This document shows, piece by piece, positions 17,132 through 26,068 of a stretch of DNA of 64,000 nucleotides. The first letter of the stretch is position 1, and each line of letters opens with the position of its first letter. The position numbers and the translations under genes were made by a program. The notes under the pieces are model-generated. The model was given only the letters and a program-made list of their open reading frames with translations. It did not search any database and was not told the DNA's origin. Location: the NCBI GenBank assembly GCA_028292505.1, contig JAQGMF010000038.1, positions 1 to 64,000 of the forward strand, given 5' to 3'. The stretch is from Rhodocyclales bacterium (GTDB lineage: Bacteria; Pseudomonadota; Gammaproteobacteria; Burkholderiales; Rhodocyclaceae).

Positions 17132-19189
17132 ATGATGAGCACGGCCAACGAACAAAGCTTGCATGCGGATGCAAATGCCGAGCGTCTATACAAGGACTCG
17201 CTCGCGGTAGCACGCCAAGGCCAATGGCAGCATGCCCTGACACTGGCTGAGCAGGCCGTCGTGCTGCAACCGTACAACGCCAACTATCATGCCCACACCG
17301 GCTGTGCGCTATTCATGCTGGGTGAATATGCCAGAGCGACCGACAGCCTCGTGCGAGCCATTGATCTCGACGCCAACCATGTGGCCGCCCTCAACAACCT
17401 CGCCTACATCTACAACCAGGCCGCCTGTTACGGCCGGGCCGAGGCCTTGCTGCAACATTCCGTGTCTCTCGTGCCGGATCAGGCAGAAGCTTGGCTCAGC
17501 CTGTGTTTTGCCGCGCAGCACCTGGACTATCGCGAAGACGATGCCGTGCGCTACGCCATGCGGGCCGTCGAACTCAACCCGCGTAACGCCTTTCCATACA
17601 CCTATCTGAGTCGCGCGAAGCTGACTCAGGGCGATTTGCCCGGCGCGCTGGAAGCCATCCAGATCGCGGCGAGCCTCGACCCCGACAATCCCGCCTACCG
17701 CTACCGCGCAGGTGTATGCCTGCTTGAGATGGACCGCGTCGCCGAAGCGATAGACGCCTTTCAGACAGCGCTGGCGCTGGATCCCGAACACTGCGATACG
17801 TGGCAAGCCCTTGCGGAGTATCTATACAAGATTGAGGACTTCGCCGCAGCCGAAGAGGCTTGCAGACATGCCGAACTACGAGCAGCCAGCAAATTTCCGG
17901 TGCATGAGCTGCTCGCCAAGATCCTGTTCGTCACCGGCCGCTACGACGAGGCCAAGCAACTGTTCGACGAAAATACGGCTGCCTTTTGCGCGACCAACAA
18001 AATCACGCCACGCAGATCGCATACCGGTTGGGCGCCCGTACGGTCCGTCGCAAATTGGAGCGAAAGCCATTCGCTCACCTTGACACCCATGTTGCCGGAG
18101 CGAACACTGCAGACGGAAGACGCGCTGTGCTTCGGCGCCTCGCCCGAAGGCGCGCACGCCGAACCTGTGACCCTGCCTGCCGCCTACGTCGCCGAAGTAG
18201 CAAACGCAGTGATCATGCCGGGCCACGAACTCATTCTGGTCGACGGAGAAAGACAGGTACTCTACGACCGGCTGGCATTCTTCCACGACTGGCACGCGTT
18301 GCGGCCCGACGAATACGTGCCGATGTGCTCGGACACGCATGTCTTCTTTCAGGTCATGGAAATGGCGCCGGAGCGCATCGAAGCCGGCATCTTCCTGCTC
18401 ACCGAGGCGATGAACAATTATGCTCATTGGATCTCCGAGCAATTACCCAGGCTACGTCTTCTCGAACAGATGCCGCAGTACGATGGCATGCCCATCCTCG
18501 TGTCCGACGGCCTCTACCCACAGCAGATCGAGGCGCTGGAATTCATCGTGCAGGGCAGATACCCGATCCGCATACTTGATCTCAAGCAGAGCTTCGAAGT
18601 CGGGCGTCTGATTTATCCCTCCATCCTGACCGCCTACCACAAGCGGCGATACCGCCCCAACGAGCGTGCATCTGCAACGGATGGCGCGTTGCACCCGGAA
18701 GCGATCCACTACCTGCGCGAGCGCATCCTGCCCCGCGTCGGCGGCGTGCCGGGCAAGCGGCGCAGGCTGTGGATTTCGCGTCGCAAGCAGTTTCGCAAGG
18801 GGCAGCGCCGCCTGCTCAACGAGGCTGAACTGGAAGCACTCTTTCTGTCGTACGGTTTTGAGTCCGTCATGCCGGAGAACATGAGCTTCACCGAGCAAGT
18901 GAAATTGTTCTCGGAAGCAGAGATGATCGCTGGGCCCGGCGGCTCGGCGTTCATGAACATGGTATTCGCCCATGACGATGCGCGCGTCCTGATCCTGACC
19001 AAGGATCACCCGGAAGTTAACTATCACTACTTCTCGAACATCGCACGGATCATCGGTCAGTCCGTTGCCTATGTTTGCGGCGAGACCGTCAAAAATCACG
19101 GTGTGCTCGGCTTCGAAACCGACTACACCGTCGACCTCGCAACGACGCGCGATGCGATAGAGAAATTCCTGCTTGCCGCCAGAAGATAA
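17132..19189 (+). CDS. TPR protein with GT61 (DUF563) glycosyltransferase domain
   Basis: The 685-residue protein has about seven TPR-like helix pairs in residues 10-290 (for example HTGCALFMLGEYARATDSL and LDANHVAALNNLAYIYNQAA). From about residue 340 it has the GT61 domain: LTEAMNNYAHWISEQLPRL, then LWISRRKQFRKGQRRLLNE, and EMIAGPGGSAFMNMVFAHDD. GT61 enzymes transfer pentoses or GlcNAc to glycans or proteins. The TPR fusion parallels the GT41 proteins upstream and suggests protein-acceptor recognition, which is inference. ATG 17135 is an equally possible start. Confidence 0.8.
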   Translation: MMSTANEQSLHADANAERLYKDSLAVARQGQWQHALTLAEQAVVLQPYNANYHAHTGCALFMLGEYARATDSLVRAIDLDANHVAALNNLAYIYNQAACYGRAEALLQHSVSLVPDQAEAWLSLCFAAQHLDYREDDAVRYAMRAVELNPRNAFPYTYLSRAKLTQGDLPGALEAIQIAASLDPDNPAYRYRAGVCLLEMDRVAEAIDAFQTALALDPEHCDTWQALAEYLYKIEDFAAAEEACRHAELRAASKFPVHELLAKILFVTGRYDEAKQLFDENTAAFCATNKITPRRSHTGWAPVRSVANWSESHSLTLTPMLPERTLQTEDALCFGASPEGAHAEPVTLPAAYVAEVANAVIMPGHELILVDGERQVLYDRLAFFHDWHALRPDEYVPMCSDTHVFFQVMEMAPERIEAGIFLLTEAMNNYAHWISEQLPRLRLLEQMPQYDGMPILVSDGLYPQQIEALEFIVQGRYPIRILDLKQSFEVGRLIYPSILTAYHKRRYRPNERASATDGALHPEAIHYLRERILPRVGGVPGKRRRLWISRRKQFRKGQRRLLNEAELEALFLSYGFESVMPENMSFTEQVKLFSEAEMIAGPGGSAFMNMVFAHDDARVLILTKDHPEVNYHYFSNIARIIGQSVAYVCGETVKNHGVLGFETDYTVDLATTRDAIEKFLLAARR

Positions 19190-19274
19190 CCGCGATGGCA
19201 CATATAAACCCAATGTCATACAGCACCGTCATCGCGGCGAAGGCCGGGATAACAGGATCACGGAGATTTTGAGA

Positions 19275-20000
19275 ATGCACGGACTCATCGAAGTGCCGAG
19301 CCAACTCGACAACGGCCAGATCCGCCCTGAGCTGAGCGACACGGAAATTGCCGATGCCCTGATCGCGCAGCGACAGATCGTCATGCTCAAGCACATCATG
19401 CCGCCCGAATCTCTGGATGCCATTCGCATCGCAGTGCATGCGTGGGGGCAGAACACGCCGCTCGCGCCCGCTGGCAGCACGCTCGATGAAAACTTCCACG
19501 CTTTCGAGTGCGGCATTTCGCCGCGGCAGAAAACACTGCACACCTACCACGCCTACAACTTCAACCAGATCATGCGCCTGCCCGAAGCGCTGCGAACTCT
19601 CCTGCTTGCGGTGTTCGAGCCGATGCGCAAGTTCCAGAACCGTATCTCCGGCGAGAACTCGGGCTGGGATCTCGATGCCAGCGGCAAGAAGCTGCATCCA
19701 CAGGTCATCCATTACCCCTCAGGCGGCGGCATGTTCGCGGCGCATGTGCACCCCCTCCTGCCGCAACGCCTCGGGCTGATCCTGTCCGTCTCGCAAAGAG
19801 GCCGCGACTTCACTAGCGGCGGCGCAGGGTTCGAACTGCCTGACGGCACTCTCGTGGATACTGCACCTCACCACGATCTGTCGGACATGGTGATGTTCCG
19901 CTACGACCTGCGTCACTGGGTCAGCTTCGTCGACCAGGAGCTCGCGCTCGATCGCAATGCGATTCGCGGGCGCTGGGTCATGGTGCTGCCCTACTACTGA
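19275..20000 (+). CDS. Putative 2OG-Fe(II) oxygenase-like protein
   Basis: I start at ATG 19275 (MHGLIEVPSQLDNGQIRPEL), after a repeat-like patch at 19233-19256; the longer frame upstream crosses that patch. The 241-residue protein has MFAAHVHPLLPQRLGLILSV, GGAGFELPDG, a distal His in YDLRHWVSF and an Arg in IRGRWVMVLPYY. This order resembles the His...His...Arg pattern of 2-oxoglutarate oxygenases, but the usual HxD is HVH here. Its place between GT61 and a methyltransferase suggests sugar or amino-acid hydroxylation. The family call is tentative. Confidence 0.5.
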   Translation: MHGLIEVPSQLDNGQIRPELSDTEIADALIAQRQIVMLKHIMPPESLDAIRIAVHAWGQNTPLAPAGSTLDENFHAFECGISPRQKTLHTYHAYNFNQIMRLPEALRTLLLAVFEPMRKFQNRISGENSGWDLDASGKKLHPQVIHYPSGGGMFAAHVHPLLPQRLGLILSVSQRGRDFTSGGAGFELPDGTLVDTAPHHDLSDMVMFRYDLRHWVSFVDQELALDRNAIRGRWVMVLPYY

Positions 20001-20043
20001 TCTGCCTCTTCCGATAACTCCATTCAACCGCACGGTGACAACC

Positions 20044-20799
20044 ATGGCCAAACCCATCACATCGCAGACGCAGTCCTCGGAGAAAGCACTCGCTGTCCGC
20101 CAGAAGCTCTTCAGCCTGTTCGCCTCGCGTCCCATGCCCGACGAGGAATTGCTCGTGAACATGGGGCTCTACATCCGCAGCGGCGCGCTGGCAAAATTGC
20201 TGTTCCTCAACGAGATGTACGAGAAGATCGTGCAGTTGCCCGGCGTCATCATGGAGTTCGGTGTGTGGCGCGGGCAAAGCCTCATCGTCTTCGAGAACCT
20301 GCGCGCGGTGCACGAGCCCTACAATCATGCCAGACGCATATATGGCTTCGACACTTTCGACGGCTACCCGGAAATCGGCCAGTTCGACAAGCGCTCGGAA
20401 ATCATCTCCGAGAACACCTACGCCGTTGGCGACGACTATGAATCCTACCTGGACGCGCTGATCGACTATCACGAGCAGGAAAACGTGATGGGGCACATCA
20501 AGAAACACGCGCTGATCAAGGGCGACGCCAGCGTGACCTGTCGTCAATTATTGTCTGATCGGCCTGAAACGCTGATCGCCATGGCCTACTTCGACATGGC
20601 GCTGTACAAGCCTACGAAGGATTGCCTGGAGACCATCCTGCCGCGCATGGTGAGAGGTGGCATCATCGTCTTCGACGAACTGAGCCACCCGGACTATCCC
20701 GGCGAAACGCAGGCTTTCATGGAAACCATCGGCCCGCAGCGTTTTGATATCGCGCGCTCGCGCTTCCTGCCGGACCGGGTGTTCGTTACGGTGCGCTAA
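20044..20799 (+). CDS. TylF/MycF-type O-methyltransferase
   Basis: Started at ATG 20044 (MAKPITSQTQSSEKALAVRQ), 43 bp after the previous stop. The 251-residue product has the TylF signature: GVIMEFGVWRGQSLIVFENL, RRIYGFDTFDGYPEIGQFD, a mid-domain HALIKGDASVTCRQLL and IAMAYFDMALYKPTKDCLE followed by GGIIVFDELSHPDYPGET with metal-binding Asp residues. Family members methylate sugar hydroxyls (macrocin O-methyltransferase) using SAM and Mg2+. Its position at the end of the operon fits late methylation of the glycan. Confidence 0.78.
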   Translation: MAKPITSQTQSSEKALAVRQKLFSLFASRPMPDEELLVNMGLYIRSGALAKLLFLNEMYEKIVQLPGVIMEFGVWRGQSLIVFENLRAVHEPYNHARRIYGFDTFDGYPEIGQFDKRSEIISENTYAVGDDYESYLDALIDYHEQENVMGHIKKHALIKGDASVTCRQLLSDRPETLIAMAYFDMALYKPTKDCLETILPRMVRGGIIVFDELSHPDYPGETQAFMETIGPQRFDIARSRFLPDRVFVTVR

Positions 20800-20822
20800 G
20801 TACTACGGTCGACCACCAAGAA

Positions 20823-21052
20823 GCTGTTCACCATCTTTTCGTGGCACAGCCGCCGAGTGGCCACAATTCTTGCGCGCATACCGTCGAGCCGACGCCATCG
20901 GCCCTGCGGGCGGCTCACCACAGAGGCACAGAGACACAGAGGGCCACGGAGGCTCTCCTTCCTCTGTGGCCCTCTGCGATCCTCTGTGCCTCTGTGGTGA
21001 AAGGTCTTGCTTTTCATTGCCTGTCTTCAACAGGCAAAAGATCATGAACAGC
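20823..21052. repeat. Palindromic element C, copy 1, with terminal inverted repeats
   Basis: About 230 bp bounded by GCTGTTCACCATCTTTT (20823-20839) and AAAAGATCATGAACAGC (21036-21052), which are inverted repeats matching at 15 of 17 positions. Inside is a long hairpin, CACCACAGAGGCACAGAGAC facing CTCTGTGCCTCTGTGGTG, and the block GCCGACGCCATCGGCCCTGC. It fills the whole gap between the convergent methyltransferase and sulfotransferase genes. No protein is encoded. A second copy lies inverted at 36146-36325. Confidence 0.8.
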
Positions 21053-21107
21053 CTCTTAGTGTCTTTGTGGTGAAGCGATCTTGAATCTGAACTTATTCGG
21101 CACTTCC

Positions 21108-21992
21108 CTAAATATCCCATTCGGGAATCGGGTCGCCAAGGATCGTCCTGGTGTCCGCGATATCGTCTGCGAAGAGTCTGAGCGTAATGTCATGCGCCTC
21201 TTCGCGCGACAGATTGCGCGTGATATTGGCTTCAAAATCGCGATACCACTGCAAGGTTTCGGCGGAGGGCTGGCTGATCAATTCCGGCTCGAAATCCGCT
21301 TCCGAGTGGCGCACGGTTTCAATCACCACATCTCCCGGAACCACACCTTTCAGGTCCGGAAATGCTGCCGCATCCTCGGCGCTTTCGATGAAGCTCACGT
21401 GCGGAATGAGCGCCTTGCCCATGTGAACATTGAAGTTGATCGGATGCACACCCAGGCCCAGGAACTTCGCAATCTGGATGTAACCGACGGGCAGTTTCCC
21501 CTTCGCGATATGGCGCTCATAGATCAGCGGCAGCACGTTTCGCCTCGGGAATATCTCAAGCAGCATCTGTAAGCGTTCGGCATAAGTGCTCGCCGTGCGC
21601 AGCAGCGGATCATCACCCTCCAGATCCTCGCGGAAAGAGCGATTCGTCTCGAACAAGCGTACGTGATGCAGGTAATGGGAATATGCGCGGCTCGTCGGCT
21701 GGCGGAAGATCAGGATCAGCTTGACGTCGGGCCCGCAACAATCGACGATGCGCTGAAAGGCTGCAGGTGTGAAGAAATAAGATGGCGTGATGTCGCCAAC
21801 AAAGCGCTGCCCCGCATGCGCGGCGAACTTTGCAGCGTACCAGTCCAGCCCCCTGGCATAGTTCTCGTCACTGTCGAAGAAGTTGGCCTCCTTTTCGGGG
21901 ACCAACAGCACTTCGGGATGCTGGAGCAGGAGATAGTGAAGCGAGGTCGTCCCAGCCTTGCCCACACCCAGACAGATGAAATTCGGGACCAT
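21108..21992 (-). CDS. Sulfotransferase
   Basis: The 294-residue protein has the PAPS 5'-phosphosulfate loop GVGKAGTTSL (about residues 9-18) at its N-terminus and the 3'-phosphate motif LILIFRQPTSRAYSHYLHH near residues 92-110. These are the two signatures of cytosolic/Golgi-type sulfotransferases (Sulfotransfer_1/3). It transfers sulfate from PAPS to a hydroxyl or amine, probably on a glycan given the adjacent locus. The start codon lies 6 bp after the rpoS stop on the same strand, so it is likely transcribed with rpoS. This is an unusual neighbour for rpoS. Confidence 0.88.
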   Translation of the reverse strand: MVPNFICLGVGKAGTTSLHYLLLQHPEVLLVPEKEANFFDSDENYARGLDWYAAKFAAHAGQRFVGDITPSYFFTPAAFQRIVDCCGPDVKLILIFRQPTSRAYSHYLHHVRLFETNRSFREDLEGDDPLLRTASTYAERLQMLLEIFPRRNVLPLIYERHIAKGKLPVGYIQIAKFLGLGVHPINFNVHMGKALIPHVSFIESAEDAAAFPDLKGVVPGDVVIETVRHSEADFEPELISQPSAETLQWYRDFEANITRNLSREEAHDITLRLFADDIADTRTILGDPIPEWDI

Positions 21993-21998
21993 TTCTGA

Positions 21999-22937
21999 CT
22001 AGAACAGTACGTCGCGTGACACACCACGCCGCTTGATGAGGCGCCGCAGTTGTGCCAGCGCTTCGAGCTGGATCTGGCGCACGCGCTCGCGTGTGAGATC
22101 CATCTGCGCGGCGAGGTCTTCCAGCGTCAGCACTTCGACGTCATCTATGCCATAGCGATATTGGATGACGAGGCGTTGCTTGTCGGTGAGCTGTGCGATC
22201 CATTCGCGGATGAGCGACTCGACTTCGGCATTGTGAATATTGAGTTCGGGACTGATGGCCTGCTCGTCGGCAATCGACTCACCAATCGACAGATTGGGGT
22301 CGATATCGAGCGGCGCGTCGAGCGAGGCGGTATGCTCGTTGAGTGCAAGCACGGCGCGCACTTCTTCGACGGGCTTGTCGAGACGCGCGGCAATGGCTTC
22401 GGGTGTTGCGCCGCCGCCATTGCTGGCTTCGATCTGACGCTGCGCGCGCAGCACCTGGTTGAGTTCCTTGACGACGTGCACCGGCAGGCGGATGGTGCGC
22501 GACTGATTCATGATGGCGCGCTCGATGTTCTGGCGAATCCACCACGTCGCGTAAGTCGAGAAACGGAAACCGCGTTCGGGATCGAACTTGTCGAGCGCAT
22601 GCATGAGACCGAGGTTGCCCTCTTCGACAAGGTCCAGCAGCGGTATGCCACGATTGAGATAGTGCTTGGCGATGTTCACAACCAGGCGCAGGTTGTGCTC
22701 GATCATCTTCTGGCGTGCTTCGAAATCGCCCTGCTTCACGCGCCGCGACAGGATGCCCTCCTGCTCCGCGGTGAGTAGTGGGTTTATGCCAATTTCATTG
22801 AGATAGATCTGCGTAACGTCGTTGAGGAACTCGCTCTCGGGAACGACGGCGGGAATGACATCCGCAAATGCCTCGAGCTCGGCGGGAACGTCGGGTTCCT
22901 TTTCTTCCGGTTCATCGAGGAATTCCGGTTCTGCCAT
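21999..22937 (-). CDS. rpoS: RNA polymerase sigma factor RpoS
   Basis: I start at the ATG at 22937 ([20 protein letters not shown]), just below the nlpD stop; the frame is open further upstream only through nlpD. The 312-residue product has sigma-70 regions 1.2 ([20 protein letters not shown]), 2 ([20 protein letters not shown] and [20 protein letters not shown]), 3, and 4.2 ([20 protein letters not shown]). The surE-pcm-nlpD-rpoS order identifies it as the stationary-phase/general-stress sigma factor. In relatives the main rpoS promoter lies inside nlpD; I did not locate it here. Confidence 0.95.
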   Translation of the reverse strand: MAEPEFLDEPEEKEPDVPAELEAFADVIPAVVPESEFLNDVTQIYLNEIGINPLLTAEQEGILSRRVKQGDFEARQKMIEHNLRLVVNIAKHYLNRGIPLLDLVEEGNLGLMHALDKFDPERGFRFSTYATWWIRQNIERAIMNQSRTIRLPVHVVKELNQVLRAQRQIEASNGGGATPEAIAARLDKPVEEVRAVLALNEHTASLDAPLDIDPNLSIGESIADEQAISPELNIHNAEVESLIREWIAQLTDKQRLVIQYRYGIDDVEVLTLEDLAAQMDLTRERVRQIQLEALAQLRRLIKRRGVSRDVLF

Positions 22938-22944
22938 GGGTGCC

Positions 22945-24006
22945 TCAGCGCGTGGGTAGGAATTTAAGTGGGTCGACAGGTTTACCCTGCTTGCGGACTT
23001 CAAAGTGCAACTTCGGTTTGTCCGAATCGCTGTCACCCATAACGGCAATCTTCTGGCCCTTCTGAACTGTCTGCCCCTCTTTCACAAGGATCTCCTTGTT
23101 GTGGGCATACACCGTCGTGAATTGTGTGCCGTGCTTGATGATGACGAGGTTTCCGTATCCCCGCAAGTCCGAACCGGAATAGATGACCTTGCCGGTCGCC
23201 GCGCTAAGCACCGGGTCGCCGATGGAGCCGCCAATGTCCACGCCCTTGTTGCTGCTGTCATTGAAGGTGGCGATGAGTTTGCCGCTCGACGGCCAGGCCC
23301 AGTCGACATTGTCATCGCCGCTCTTGGCAGAGGTATCTGGCGCTGAGGCGGGCGCAGAAGCAACAGGCTTCGGTAGGGGTTTTGCTTCGACAGGTTTCTC
23401 CACCACGGGCGCTGATGCGGCCTTCGGTTCCGATTGCGGCATGGACTGCGCCTGCAGATCCTTCCAAGCCTTTTCCGAATACGGAATGCGACCGCCATGT
23501 GGTTCGGCAACAATGCCATCGGAATTTCCTGGCGTACTGATCGGCGCACTCACCGGCGCACTGACGGACGAGGTCGCGGCAGGCGCAGATGAGTCGATGG
23601 GGCGCGCTTCGATGCGTGGCACGATCACTGGCTGTGTCGTACCCGACGAAGCGTTGGCTGGCACGCTGGATGCATCGGGCGGCCGCACACGCAGTTCCTG
23701 TCCAACGGAAATCATGCTCGGATTGTCGATGCCGTTCCAGGTGGCGATCTCGTGATAATCGTGTCCGTTTTCCAGCGCAATGCTGTAGAGCGTATCGCCC
23801 TTCTTGACGATGTAATAGCCGGGCCGTGCGACGGCTGGCGCATTCGCCGTTGCGGTGCTGCGCGAAGTGTCGCGCGTCTCGACCGGCGCGGGCCGCGAGC
23901 TGATACAGGCAGTCAATACGAGTGCAGCGACCACTGCCGGCAGACAGAAATAAAAGCGATGGAGCGGATGCGAAATCAGACGAGGATAAATCATGCAATC
24001 GTTCAT
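22945..24006 (-). CDS. nlpD: LysM/M23 lipoprotein NlpD
   Basis: Start chosen at ATG 24006, which overlaps the pcm stop as ATGA; ATG 23994 is an alternative. The 353-residue product has a lipoprotein signal ending in a LTAC lipobox, a LysM domain ([20 protein letters not shown]), a Pro/Ala/Ser-rich linker and a C-terminal LytM/M23 domain (AAGTK-type strand, [34 protein letters not shown]). The first zinc ligands of active M23 enzymes (HxxxD) are missing, the region reading [11 protein letters not shown], as in other NlpD proteins that activate amidases rather than cut peptidoglycan themselves. Confidence 0.93.
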   Translation of the reverse strand: MNDCMIYPRLISHPLHRFYFCLPAVVAALVLTACISSRPAPVETRDTSRSTATANAPAVARPGYYIVKKGDTLYSIALENGHDYHEIATWNGIDNPSMISVGQELRVRPPDASSVPANASSGTTQPVIVPRIEARPIDSSAPAATSSVSAPVSAPISTPGNSDGIVAEPHGGRIPYSEKAWKDLQAQSMPQSEPKAASAPVVEKPVEAKPLPKPVASAPASAPDTSAKSGDDNVDWAWPSSGKLIATFNDSSNKGVDIGGSIGDPVLSAATGKVIYSGSDLRGYGNLVIIKHGTQFTTVYAHNKEILVKEGQTVQKGQKIAVMGDSDSDKPKLHFEVRKQGKPVDPLKFLPTR

Positions 24007-24665
24007 TCGGTTCCTGGTAAAAGTGGTACGAAGCGTACCGCATCCAGACGTGTTTCCTTGAAGCCGCCCGTCAGCGAATGTTCGATGAGCAGGATCACTT
24101 GCTTGGCCGATCCCAACGGCATCACCATACGCCCGCCCGGCGCCAGCTGTTGGAGCAAGGCCGGCGGCACTGCCGCAGCGGCGGCGGCCAGGATGATGGT
24201 ATCGAAAGGCGCGGCGGCCGGCAGGCCGAGGCTCCCATCGCCATGTTTCAACCTGACGTTGGGTATCTTCAAAGGCCGCAGATTGGCGCGCGCGCGATCG
24301 AGCAACTTGGCGATACGCTCCATCGTATACACATCGCTGGCCATGCACGACAACACCGCAGCCTGGTAACCACAGCCGGTGCCGACTTCCAGCGTCTTGC
24401 CCAGCGGCCGCCCGCCTGCAACCAGCAATTCGAGCATGCGCGCTACGACGAAGGGCTGCGAAATCGTCTGCTGAAAACCGAGAGGCAGCGCCGTGTCTTC
24501 ATAGGCGCGACTGGCCAGTGCCTCTTCGACGAAAGCATGACGCGGAATGCGATTCATTGCATCGAGCACCGCTTCATCGCGGATATTGAGCTTGCGCAAG
24601 TGCTCGATCATGCGAGCACGTGCGCGCGAAGCGGAGAGATTGTTGGTGCGGGCGACGTCGGCCAT
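24003..24665 (-). CDS. pcm: Protein-L-isoaspartate O-methyltransferase
   Basis: The 220-residue enzyme has the PCMT motif I region LEVGTGCGYQAAVLSCMA (about residues 75-92), preceded by YEDTALPLGFQQTISQPFVV, a conserved substrate-site block. Then come VRLKHGDGSLGLPAAAPFDT and APGGRMVMPLG. It methylates isoaspartyl residues in damaged proteins using SAM, allowing repair. It lies between surE (10 bp upstream) and nlpD (ATGA overlap) in the conserved survival cluster. Confidence 0.95.
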   Translation of the reverse strand: MADVARTNNLSASRARARMIEHLRKLNIRDEAVLDAMNRIPRHAFVEEALASRAYEDTALPLGFQQTISQPFVVARMLELLVAGGRPLGKTLEVGTGCGYQAAVLSCMASDVYTMERIAKLLDRARANLRPLKIPNVRLKHGDGSLGLPAAAPFDTIILAAAAAAVPPALLQQLAPGGRMVMPLGSAKQVILLIEHSLTGGFKETRLDAVRFVPLLPGTE

Positions 24666-24675
24666 AGGTGTTGTA

Positions 24676-25425
24676 TCAGCTTTGCTGCAGCCAGTTTGCC
24701 ACGCTGGCGATCTGCGCGGTATGGGTCAGGTCTATCTGCAGAGGAGTGATCGAGACAAAACCATTTGCCACCGCGTTGAAGTCCGTGCCCTCGCCCGCAT
24801 CGGCCGCTTCGCCCGCGGCGCCTACCCAGTAGATCGTCTCGCCGCGCGGGTTACTGGCGCGGATCACCGGCTCGGCGCGATGCCGACGCCCCAGGCGCGT
24901 GACACGCGTGCCCTTCAACTGATCGAAAGGCACATCCGGCACATTCACGTTGAGCAAAACCGGCTTGCCGAAAGACTGCGTCTGGAAGCGCTCGATGAGC
25001 TGCCGCGCGACCAGCGCAGCAGTTGCGAAATGCGTCACCTGACGTCCTACCAGCGACACCGCGATCGCCGGCACACCCAGCAGGAAGCCCTCGGTCGCTG
25101 CCGCCACGGTGCCGGAATAAATCGTATCGTCGCCCATATTGGCCCCGTGATTCACGCCGGAGACAACGATGTCAGGCAGATAATCGAGCATGCCGGTGAC
25201 GGCGAGGTGCACGCAGTCGGTCGGTGTGCCATTGACATAATGGAAGCCGTTAGGCGCACGCCGCAATTGCAACGGGCGATCGAGGGTCAGGGAATTGCTC
25301 GCACCACTGCGGTCGCTCTCGGGCGCCACGACGGTGATATCAGCGATCTGGCTCAGTTCTGCGGCCAGTGCCGCGATCCCGGGAGCGTGGTAACCATCAT
25401 CATTGCTCAGGAGGATGCGCATCAA
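24676..25425 (-). CDS. surE: 5'/3'-nucleotidase SurE
   Basis: The 249-residue protein begins [16 protein letters not shown], with the metal-binding DD at residues 8-9, followed by [17 protein letters not shown] and the [20 protein letters not shown] block that completes the active site. SurE hydrolyses nucleoside monophosphates and short polyphosphate. It is the first recognised gene of the surE-pcm-nlpD-rpoS-sulfotransferase run on the minus strand. Confidence 0.95.
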   Translation of the reverse strand: MMRILLSNDDGYHAPGIAALAAELSQIADITVVAPESDRSGASNSLTLDRPLQLRRAPNGFHYVNGTPTDCVHLAVTGMLDYLPDIVVSGVNHGANMGDDTIYSGTVAAATEGFLLGVPAIAVSLVGRQVTHFATAALVARQLIERFQTQSFGKPVLLNVNVPDVPFDQLKGTRVTRLGRRHRAEPVIRASNPRGETIYWVGAAGEAADAGEGTDFNAVANGFVSITPLQIDLTHTAQIASVANWLQQS

Positions 25426-25582
25426 GAACGTCCGGCCAGCGAGCCGGGCAATCGAAGTTGATCAAGGCGCGATTATATAGGGCCGGCGGTAAAAGGGCCC
25501 GGCCGTACTTGCATGCGAAAGAGAGAATGTCGAAGCAGACGACTCGGCAGGAAATCATGCCGAAGAGTCATACCGAGGAAAT

Positions 25583-25610
25583 GTCGATCAGATCAGGTCG
25601 ATCAGATCAG
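25583..25610. repeat. Two perfect 14-bp tandem units
   Basis: The unit GTCGATCAGATCAG occurs twice head to tail and covers the stop codon of the small minus-strand gene ending at 25607. No function is evident. Confidence 0.75.
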
Positions 25611-25888
25611 TCGCTGGCCAGGCTATCGGCGAAAACGCTGTCGGAGTTGCCGGGAAACTGAAAACGCTGGAAGGTCTTGCGAATCATCGTGGCGTGGTGG
25701 CTTGCACCGCGATCCAGGAAACGGATGCCAAGCGCTGCGCCATTGCGCGCCAGCGTCATGAAGGCATAGTGCCAACGCTGCGACTCGGCCAATCGCTCCT
25801 TCAACTCGGATTCGTTGGAAATCTCCACGCCGGCGGCTTTGAGGGAGTCGATAAACTCCGCGTACGATCCTTCAACCATGGTCCCCAT
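25607..25888 (-). CDS. Hypothetical protein, 93 aa
   Basis: I start at ATG 25888 (MGTMVEGSYAEFIDSLKAAG); the frame is open upstream to 25990 but without convincing coding character. The product is soluble, with predicted helices (ESELKERLAESQRWHYAFMT) and a segment GAALGIRFLDRGASHHATMI. I recognise no family. It stands alone, divergent from the downstream MFS gene. A short tandem repeat ends in its stop codon. Confidence 0.55.
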   Translation of the reverse strand: MGTMVEGSYAEFIDSLKAAGVEISNESELKERLAESQRWHYAFMTLARNGAALGIRFLDRGASHHATMIRKTFQRFQFPGNSDSVFADSLASD

Positions 25889-26068
25889 GTTCGTCTCCAG
25901 AACATTTGATTGTTGTGTCACATGGCGAATAACGGGGAGCAGGCTCGCAGGTTGACATATGTCTGCGCCCCCTTGCGCTGCATCAAGCATTCGCGCTGAG
26001 GCAATCGCGCTGAACGCTAGTACGATTCATGCGGAAGCACTCTGCAAAACCCCGGCGAAAGACCTCAC

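Noticed and set aside
20881-21000. CRISPR-like regular spacing of CACAGAGG units
   Set aside because: The units form one hairpin and are not direct repeats with unique spacers.
22945-24348. 467-codon version of nlpD
   Set aside because: The first 114 codons run through pcm in another frame; the lipoprotein signal begins at 24006 or 23994.
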